NCBI GenBank assembly: GCA_947623855.1
Contig: CANQHW010000079.1
Location: 1-5,343, forward strand
DNA length: 5,343 bases
DNA from: an uncultured Bacilli bacterium
GTDB lineage: Bacteria > Bacillota_I > Bacilli_A > RF39 > UBA660
Reading direction: 5' to 3'
Shown: piece after piece, positions 1-5,343 of the stretch
Layout of the letters: every line of letters starts with the position of its first letter
How positions within the stretch are numbered: position 1 is the stretch's first letter
The notes under the pieces: model-generated
Databases searched by the model: none
Seen by the model: the letters and a program-made list of their open reading frames with translations, nothing else
What the model was told of the DNA's origin: nothing
Translations under genes and position numbers: made by a program

Positions 1-42
1 TATAATAATGATAATATTAAAGTAATTGATTCTAATAATTAG
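1..42 (+). CDS. C-terminal tail of an upstream gene (partial, product unknown)
   Basis: Only the end of this reading frame is in the window: 13 sense codons reading YNNDNIKVIDSNN, then TAG at 40-42. Of the three forward frames at the left edge this is the only one that stays open up to the next gene's ribosome-binding site; the other two hit stops within the first 25 bases. The stop lies 11 bases before the ATG of the penicillin-binding protein and overlaps its Shine-Dalgarno sequence, which is typical of co-transcribed, translationally coupled genes. In many Bacillota the gene before a class B penicillin-binding protein is a small FtsL-like division protein, and a short polar tail would fit that. 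This identity is inferred from gene order only; the tail itself carries no recognisable motif. Confidence 0.5.
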   Translation, partial: YNNDNIKVIDSNN

Positions 43-46
43 GAGG
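41..46 (+). promoter_or_regulatory. Shine-Dalgarno site of the penicillin-binding protein gene
   Basis: AGGAGG is a perfect match to the core anti-Shine-Dalgarno complement and sits 7 bases before the ATG at 54. It fixes that ATG as the start. Its first two bases are the last two bases of the upstream TAG stop, so ribosomes finishing the upstream gene would stop right at this site. Confidence 0.9.
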
Positions 47-53
47 TTTTTGT

Positions 54-2141
54 ATGGGAAAGAAGAATAAAGTAATTGAAATACCTAGTATTATTATAGC
101 TTTTGTTCTTCTTCTTTTTTTAGCTATTATTTTAAAACTAGGTTATGTTAATATTGCTAAAGAAGTTGATGGTATTAATATTTCCGAGTTCGCCTTAAAT
201 AGAAATACAGCCAAAGAAACCCTATATGCACCACGTGGTAGTATTTATGATGTTAATGGAGAAACACTTGCCAGTGACGTAAATTCCTATACAGTCATTG
301 CGGTCTTAGATAGTAGTAGAACTACCGATCCTAGCAATCCCCAACACGTTGTTGATAAAGAAAGAACCGCTAAAGAATTATCTCCTTTAATTAATATGAG
401 TGAAGAAACTATTTTAAATCTATTAAATTATAAAGCTTGGCAAGTAGAATTAGGACCTGGTGGAAGAGGAATTACCGAACTTACCAAAAGTAAGATTGAA
501 GCTTTAGATTTACCCGGAATTATCTTTTCATCTTCAACTAAAAGATATTACCAAAAGGATAACTTTGCTTCCTATTTAATCGGCTATGCTAAAAAAAATG
601 ATGAAGGTAAAATAACTGGAGAATTAGGAGTTGAAGCTTATTATAATGAAGATTTAACTGGAATAGATGGCTATACTGAATATCAAAGAGATATCTATGG
701 ATATCAAATACCTACCATTGAACCAGAAAGTGGAAAAGATATCTATTTAACTATTGATAATAACATTCAATTATTTTTAGAAAGTGCCGTTAAAAAAATA
801 AATAATGATTATACTCTAGACTGGATTACTTTTTCCGTATTAGATGCTAAAACCGGAGCCATATTAGGTAGTGCTTCTAGCCCTAGCTTTAACCCTAATA
901 AGTTAGACATTACCTCGTACTTAAATCCTTTAGTGTCTTACCAATACGAACCAGGATCAACTATGAAAATGTATTCCTTTATGGCTGCGATGGAAAATGG
1001 CATATATGATGGTAGTTCAACTTATGAATCTGGAGTATATAAAGTTGATGATGCGGAGATTAGAGATTGGAATAACGTTGGATGGGGCACAATTACTTAT
1101 GACCAAGGTTTTGCCTATTCTTCGAATACCGCCGCTTCCCGTCTTGCTATCGCTCTAGGGAGAGATAAACTTACTAATTTTTATAAACAAATGGGCTTTG
1201 GAGCCAAGACAGGGATTAATTTACCAGGAGAAGTAGAAGGCGATATTGATTTTAACTATCGAACCGAAATTGCTACCGCTTCTTTTGGACAAGGTATTAC
1301 TACTACCCCAATTCAAAATTTACAAGCCTTAACTGCTATAGCTAATGATGGGGTTATGATAAAACCATATATAATTGATAAAATAGTAAACCCAAATACT
1401 AAAGAAGTTGTTTATCAAGGTGGAAGAGAAGAATTAGGCAAAGTTATCAGTAAAAATACTACTGATGCTATGAAAAACTTGATGTATAATGTTGTATATA
1501 GCGGTCTTACTGATGCTAAATATTTTAAAGCAAATAATATTACGATGATAGGTAAAACCGGTACTGCTCAAATAGCGGACCCTAATACCGGTGGTTATTT
1601 AAAAGGTAGTTATGATTATATTAAATCTTTTGCTGGAATGTTTCCCTATGAAGACCCCCAATATATAGTTTATATTTCTGTCAAAAGATTTATTGGTAAC
1701 TTTTCCGAAGTAGCTAAAAACGTTGCTAAAGTCGCCGAAGAAATAGCAAAATATAAAAATATTATTGAAACTGAAACCGAAGAAACTAATGTTATTACTC
1801 TAGATAATTATTTAAATAAAAATTTAACTATTACTAAAGAAAGTTTAACTACTATGGGACTTCAAGTAATCTCATTAGGTAGTGGAGATATAATAACTAA
1901 TACCTATCCGAAAGCAGGTTCTAAAGTTACTAGTAATACGAAAGTATTTTTAAAAAGTAATAATAATGATTATATAATGCCCGATATTAAAGGATGGACA
2001 TCTAACGAAGTTATCACTTTAGCAACTATTTTAGGCATAGATTATAAAATAAATGGTTATGGTATTGTCCAAGACCAGAGTATTCCTTCCGGTACCAATA
2101 TAACTAATGACTTAATATTAGAAGTAAATTTAAGTCCCTAA
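54..2141 (+). CDS. Class B penicillin-binding protein with two PASTA repeats (PBP2B/PBP2X/SpoVD-like transpeptidase)
   Basis: This is a D,D-transpeptidase that cross-links peptidoglycan stem peptides outside the membrane, working with a SEDS glycosyltransferase such as FtsW or SpoVE. The 695 residues show a lysine-rich cytoplasmic start, one hydrophobic anchor at about 10-31, and a dimerisation/pedestal domain with the PRG motif at 60-62 and GELGVE at 189-194. The transpeptidase domain spans about 229-568 and carries all three catalytic motifs: STMK with nucleophile S302 and K305, SSN at 356-358, and KTGT at 501-504. Two PASTA repeats follow at about 580-637 and 640-694. Length and two PASTA repeats resemble vegetative PbpB of Bacillus and PBP2X of streptococci more than SpoVD, which usually has one repeat, but divisional and sporulation paralogues cannot be separated from this sequence alone, so no symbol is given. 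The start is set by a perfect Shine-Dalgarno site. The gene is complete and shows no damage. It is probably coupled to the gene upstream. Confidence 0.96.
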   Translation: MGKKNKVIEIPSIIIAFVLLLFLAIILKLGYVNIAKEVDGINISEFALNRNTAKETLYAPRGSIYDVNGETLASDVNSYTVIAVLDSSRTTDPSNPQHVVDKERTAKELSPLINMSEETILNLLNYKAWQVELGPGGRGITELTKSKIEALDLPGIIFSSSTKRYYQKDNFASYLIGYAKKNDEGKITGELGVEAYYNEDLTGIDGYTEYQRDIYGYQIPTIEPESGKDIYLTIDNNIQLFLESAVKKINNDYTLDWITFSVLDAKTGAILGSASSPSFNPNKLDITSYLNPLVSYQYEPGSTMKMYSFMAAMENGIYDGSSTYESGVYKVDDAEIRDWNNVGWGTITYDQGFAYSSNTAASRLAIALGRDKLTNFYKQMGFGAKTGINLPGEVEGDIDFNYRTEIATASFGQGITTTPIQNLQALTAIANDGVMIKPYIIDKIVNPNTKEVVYQGGREELGKVISKNTTDAMKNLMYNVVYSGLTDAKYFKANNITMIGKTGTAQIADPNTGGYLKGSYDYIKSFAGMFPYEDPQYIVYISVKRFIGNFSEVAKNVAKVAEEIAKYKNIIETETEETNVITLDNYLNKNLTITKESLTTMGLQVISLGSGDIITNTYPKAGSKVTSNTKVFLKSNNNDYIMPDIKGWTSNEVITLATILGIDYKINGYGIVQDQSIPSGTNITNDLILEVNLSP

Positions 2142-2142
2142 T

Positions 2143-2165
2143 TAAGAGAAAATCTTACTTTTTTT
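2143..2165 (+). terminator. Weak intrinsic terminator candidate after the penicillin-binding protein gene
   Basis: A perfect 5-bp inverted repeat, TAAGA (2143-2147) and TCTTA (2153-2157), encloses a GAAAA loop. One C separates it from a run of seven T at 2159-2165. The placement directly after the stop codon and the T tract are right for a rho-independent terminator. The stem is short with only one G-C pair, so it is likely leaky, and part of the signal could be chance in DNA this AT-rich. Confidence 0.4.
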
Positions 2166-2170
2166 AAATA

Positions 2171-2211
2171 AAAATATTTATAAAAAATTATATAAAAAAG
2201 AAAATATTTAT
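2171..2211. repeat. Two copies of an 11-base direct repeat containing an AT palindrome
   Basis: AAAATATTTAT occurs identically at 2171-2181 and 2201-2211, 30 bases apart, close to three helical turns. Each copy contains the perfect 8-base palindrome AAATATTT (2172-2179 and 2202-2209). The second copy lies between the -35 region and the -10 element of the promoter before essC. This arrangement could be a paired operator, or an A-tract region that bends DNA, but the gap is almost wholly A and T, so a chance repeat is a real alternative. Confidence 0.35.
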
Positions 2212-2219
2212 GCTATAAT
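2191..2219 (+). promoter_or_regulatory. Extended -10 promoter driving essC
   Basis: The -10 hexamer TATAAT at 2214-2219 matches the sigma-A consensus exactly and is preceded by TG at 2211-2212, giving an extended -10 (TGCTATAAT). With a 17-base spacer the -35 position falls on TATAAA (2191-2196), which matches TTGACA at only three positions; extended -10 promoters commonly tolerate this. A-rich tracts upstream could act as an UP element. Transcription would begin near 2226, only about a dozen bases before the GTG start, leaving a very short leader. Confidence 0.65.
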
Positions 2220-2226
2220 ATAAAAT

Positions 2227-2232
2227 AGGTGA
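2227..2232 (+). promoter_or_regulatory. Shine-Dalgarno site of essC
   Basis: AGGTGA is complementary to the 16S rRNA tail (AGGTGA within AAGGAGGTGATC) and leaves 5 bases before the GTG at 2238. It decides the start: the overlapping GTG at 2236 is in another frame, and the first in-frame ATG (2298) has no purine-rich site before it and would cut into the first domain. Confidence 0.75.
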
Positions 2233-2237
2233 GTAGT

Positions 2238-5200
2238 GTGAAAATATATTTATATTTAACTAGCAAAATTTTAACATTTTCCATTCCTCAAAAAGTAATG
2301 GGAAGCTTTAGCTTTGATGAAAATGTAGATGAAGAATCAAAACTTATAAACATAGATGCTAAAGACGGAGTATGGTACATAAACTCTACCAGTGAAGTAT
2401 CAGTAATTAAAAATGGGGAAATAATCGATAGTTTACCTTTAAATATAAATACTTTTTATACGTTAAAAAGAGGAGAAACAACTTACTTAATTTTTGCAGC
2501 TAGTTCTTTTGATAATACTTTAACTACTTATAAATATCAAGATAATTTTAAACTAACTATTGGCAACAATGCTAGTTCTAATATTAAATATACTCTACCA
2601 TATTTAAAAGGTGCTGACACCGAAATAATTACCAGTAATGGTAAAATAATATTATCTTTAGGAGATATTCCAGTTTATAAAAATGATTTAAGGTTAATAA
2701 AAGATACTAGTACTAATAAGCCATATTACCTTAATGTCGGTGATAAAATTCATATTTTTGGCTTTGAATTAATGATATTAAATGGTCTTATGATAATGAA
2801 CAATCCTCACGGAAGTATCCAAGTTGATTTAAATGCAACCGGACTTACTCCAGTAGTGATCCCTTATGGCGAAAATCCTAAAGACCTTGAAGTTAAAGAT
2901 GAAGATTTATATTCTAAAGAAGAATATTTTTCTAAAGCTCCCAGAATGCGAAGAGTAATTCAAACTAAAGAAATAACTTTAAGTCCGCCCCCTCGAAGTG
3001 GAGGAGAAGGCGAAATGCCTCTTATTTTAACTATTGGTCCAATGCTTACTATGGGAATTGTCTCTGCTGTAATGCTTGCTAATAATATAATGAAAATCAC
3101 CTCTGGTGAAACAACCTTCAGTAAATCATGGCCTTCTTTAATAACCTCGGGAGCTATGCTTCTATCTATGATCTTATGGCCAACATTAACTAAAATTGTT
3201 AATAAACATTTAAAGAAAAAAAGGAAGAAAAATTTAACAGATAAGTATACAAGTTATTTAAATAATAAGAAAGAGGAATTAAGAACAGAACAACAATTAC
3301 AAAAGAATATCTTACTAGAAAATTTAATGTCTTTAGAAGAATGCTGTAATTTAATAAATTCTCATAATAAACTAGGATTTTGGTCTAAAAGAATTGAACA
3401 AAATGATTTTTTAGAAGTAAGATTAGGTATTGGTAATGCCCCTTTAGATGTTAAAGTTAATTATCCTGAAGAAGGCTTTACAGTTGAAGAAGATGACTTA
3501 CGAAAACAAGCTGATGCTATGGTTGAAGAATTCAAATATATTCCTGAAGTCCCAGTAGGATACTCTTTATTCAAAAATAAACTTACTGCTCTTATGGGCG
3601 ATAGCAGTGAGTATTATGGTTTTGTCCATAATCTTATTCTCCAACTTATAACTTTCTATAGCTATGATGATTTAAAAATTGTGGTATTTACTAATAAAGA
3701 AAAAGAAGAAAATTGGGATTATATAAAGTATTTAAACCACGCTTTTTCCAATGATAAAAGCATCAGATTTTTTTCTACAAGCAAAGAAAGTGCTAAAGTT
3801 ATAACCGATTATTTAGCTTCCGAATTACAAAATAGAATCGAACTTACCAAAGAAGAAGCCCGAATGTTTAAACCTTATTATTTAGTTATAACCGATGATT
3901 ATTTACAAGTTAAAAGTTTAAATTTTATTGATACTATTTCTGAAATAGATGTTAATTTGGGTTATTCGATTTTAATGCTAGAGAATCATATGAGTAAACT
4001 ACCAAGTAAATTTAACAACTTTATAACTTTAGGAGCCACTACCGGCGAATTATCTAAAAATTCTTTTGATAATCAAGAAATAATAAAGTTTAATAATGAA
4101 ATTAATTATGGAATAAATATGATGAACGCAGCCAAAATTGTTTCTAATATACCTATTGAATTTGGAGAAGAAGGTAGTCAGTTACCAGATGCAATATCAT
4201 TTATGGAAATGGAAAAAATTGGTAAAGTAGAACAACTCAATATAATGAATCGCTGGGATACTAATGATTCCACAATTAGTTTGAAAGCCGAAGTTGGTGT
4301 TGATGCTACTGGGAATTTGATGTTTTTAGACTTACACGAAAAGTTCCATGGCCCCCACGGTTTAATTGCTGGTATGACCGGTAGTGGTAAATCTGAATTT
4401 ATTATTACATATATTTTATCAATGGCGATTAATTATAGCCCTGATGATGTCGCTTTTATCCTAATCGATTATAAAGGTGGCGGTTTAGCTGGAGCTTTTG
4501 AAAATAAACAAACCGGAGTATCTCTACCGCATCTTGCTGGTACTATAACCAACTTAGATAAAGCCGAAATGGATAGAACTTTAGTTAGTATTGACAGTGA
4601 AATAAAAAGAAGACAAAAAATATTTAATGCTGCAAGAGATTCTTTAGGAGAAAGTACAATTGATATCTATAAGTATCAAAGATTTTATAAAGAAGGAAAA
4701 CTTTCTGAACCTATTCCTCATCTATTTATTGTTTGTGATGAGTTTGCCGAATTAAAGCAACAACAACCAGAATTTATGGATAATCTAATTAGCGTTGCTC
4801 GTATTGGTAGATCATTAGGAGTGCATTTAATTTTAGCTACCCAAAAACCAAGTGGTGTAGTAAATGACCAAATATGGTCTAACTCTAAATTCCGTGTTTG
4901 TTTAAAAGTCCAAGATATCTCTGATAGTAAAGAAATGTTAAAAAGACCGGAAGCCGCTACTTTAAAACAAACTGGAAGATTCTATCTTCAAGTAGGGTAT
5001 GACGAATATTTTGCTTTAGGACAATCTGCTTGGTGTGGTGCAAAATATTACCCTTCGGAGAAAATTATTAAACAAGTCGATAAAAGTATTAATTTTATTG
5101 ATGAAACTGGCAGCATTATTAAAAGCATCCAAGCTGGTAATAATATTAAAATCGAAGCTAAAGGGGAACAATTATCTGCCATAATGACTAATATAATTGA

Positions 5201-5343
5201 GACCGCTAAAGCCGTAAATAAAAAAGCTAAAAGGTTATGGTTAAATGATATCGATCCAATTATTTTAATTGATAACTTAGAACAAAAATACGAATTCGAA
5301 CCTAAACCATATGATGTTGAAGCTTTAATCGGAGAATATGATG
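2238..5343 (+). CDS. essC: Type VIIb secretion ATPase EssC/YukB, FtsK/SpoIIIE family (3' end outside window)
   Basis: EssC is the membrane-bound motor of the Firmicutes type VII (WXG100/ESX-like) secretion system; it recognises and drives export of WXG100 and LXG-type proteins. The frame is open from GTG 2238 to the window edge, 1035 codons, against roughly 1450-1500 for full-length family members. Two FHA-like domains lie at about 1-85 and 100-189, then a proline/glycine linker (SPPPRSGGEGE, 249-259). A transmembrane hairpin follows (about 260-282 and 299-320), then a basic stretch including KKKRKK, which keeps both flanks cytoplasmic. The region to about 690 is the stalk and degenerate N-terminal part of the motor. 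The first ATPase domain has HGPHGL just before Walker A GMTGSGKS (712-719), LIDYKGGG after it, Walker B IVCDEFAELK with D834 and E835, and ATQKPSG (867-873). These closely resemble S. aureus EssC as I recall it. The last residues, LIGEYD, look like the linker that precedes the second ATPase domain. It probably has its own promoter, apart from the upstream cell-wall gene. Confidence 0.95.
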   Translation, partial: MKIYLYLTSKILTFSIPQKVMGSFSFDENVDEESKLINIDAKDGVWYINSTSEVSVIKNGEIIDSLPLNINTFYTLKRGETTYLIFAASSFDNTLTTYKYQDNFKLTIGNNASSNIKYTLPYLKGADTEIITSNGKIILSLGDIPVYKNDLRLIKDTSTNKPYYLNVGDKIHIFGFELMILNGLMIMNNPHGSIQVDLNATGLTPVVIPYGENPKDLEVKDEDLYSKEEYFSKAPRMRRVIQTKEITLSPPPRSGGEGEMPLILTIGPMLTMGIVSAVMLANNIMKITSGETTFSKSWPSLITSGAMLLSMILWPTLTKIVNKHLKKKRKKNLTDKYTSYLNNKKEELRTEQQLQKNILLENLMSLEECCNLINSHNKLGFWSKRIEQNDFLEVRLGIGNAPLDVKVNYPEEGFTVEEDDLRKQADAMVEEFKYIPEVPVGYSLFKNKLTALMGDSSEYYGFVHNLILQLITFYSYDDLKIVVFTNKEKEENWDYIKYLNHAFSNDKSIRFFSTSKESAKVITDYLASELQNRIELTKEEARMFKPYYLVITDDYLQVKSLNFIDTISEIDVNLGYSILMLENHMSKLPSKFNNFITLGATTGELSKNSFDNQEIIKFNNEINYGINMMNAAKIVSNIPIEFGEEGSQLPDAISFMEMEKIGKVEQLNIMNRWDTNDSTISLKAEVGVDATGNLMFLDLHEKFHGPHGLIAGMTGSGKSEFIITYILSMAINYSPDDVAFILIDYKGGGLAGAFENKQTGVSLPHLAGTITNLDKAEMDRTLVSIDSEIKRRQKIFNAARDSLGESTIDIYKYQRFYKEGKLSEPIPHLFIVCDEFAELKQQQPEFMDNLISVARIGRSLGVHLILATQKPSGVVNDQIWSNSKFRVCLKVQDISDSKEMLKRPEAATLKQTGRFYLQVGYDEYFALGQSAWCGAKYYPSEKIIKQVDKSINFIDETGSIIKSIQAGNNIKIEAKGEQLSAIMTNIIETAKAVNKKAKRLWLNDIDPIILIDNLEQKYEFEPKPYDVEALIGEYD

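Noticed and set aside
1..6. TATAAT at the left edge as a -10 promoter for the penicillin-binding protein gene
   Set aside because: It lies in the probable coding tail of an upstream gene, no -35 region can be seen because the window begins there, and AT-rich coding DNA yields such hexamers often. Not excluded, but not supportable.
1791..2138. A third PASTA repeat or an extra fused domain at the end of the penicillin-binding protein
   Set aside because: The region after the transpeptidase domain is about 116 residues, which two PASTA repeats of roughly 55-60 residues fill completely.
2298..2300. ATG at 2298 as the start of essC
   Set aside because: There is no Shine-Dalgarno site before it, and the twenty residues upstream fit the start of the first FHA-like domain. 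GTG 2238 has a well-placed AGGTGA.
2988..3013. Locally GC-rich CCTC...GAGG hairpin inside essC
   Set aside because: The stem is only 4 bp before a mismatch, and the bases are explained by the proline- and glycine-rich linker (SPPPRSGGEGE) that commonly precedes the membrane hairpin in this family.
54..5343. Mycoplasma-type genetic code (TGA as tryptophan), suggested by the AT richness
   Set aside because: Both long genes read through with TGG for tryptophan and no in-frame TGA is needed at any point.
1..5343. CRISPR array, insertion sequence, tRNA or rRNA
   Set aside because: No regularly spaced repeats, transposase-like frames, terminal inverted repeats or structured RNA motifs were seen; nearly all of the window is accounted for by two genes on the + strand.

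Overview
The window is AT-rich DNA with AT-heavy codon choice (AGA for arginine, TTA for leucine, AAT/AAA/ATT throughout). Strong Shine-Dalgarno sites and the gene content (a PASTA-type class B penicillin-binding protein and an EssC-type secretion ATPase) point to a low-GC, Gram-positive Bacillota. An uncultured Bacilli or Clostridia-like gut lineage is my guess, not something the sequence proves. TGA is not used as a sense codon in either long gene, so a standard bacterial code fits and a Mycoplasma-type code is not needed.

Layout, all on the + strand. Bases 1-42 are probably the last 13 codons and stop of an upstream gene whose stop codon overlaps the ribosome-binding site of the next gene. 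Bases 54-2141 encode a complete 695-residue class B penicillin-binding protein: N-terminal membrane anchor, dimerisation/pedestal domain, transpeptidase domain with all three catalytic motifs, and two C-terminal PASTA repeats. A 96-base, extremely AT-rich gap (2142-2237) follows. It holds a small hairpin with a T tract (weak terminator candidate), a repeated AT palindrome, and a good extended -10 promoter. From GTG 2238 to the window edge an open frame of 1035 codons encodes the N-terminal roughly two thirds of an EssC/YukB-type FtsK/SpoIIIE ATPase, the motor of a type VIIb (Firmicutes ESX/WXG100) secretion system. It has two degenerate FHA-like domains, a transmembrane hairpin, and a first ATPase domain with intact Walker A and Walker B. 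The window ends just before the second ATPase domain should begin.

Functionally, the first gene belongs to cell-wall synthesis (septal or sporulation-type peptidoglycan cross-linking). The second starts a protein-secretion locus. The terminator candidate and promoter between them suggest separate transcription units that happen to adjoin. No WXG100 substrate, EssB, EssA, EsaA or YukD partner lies inside the window; if present, they should be downstream. I see nothing that amounts to a new system; the most notable points are the neighbourhood of the two genes and the compact regulatory gap.
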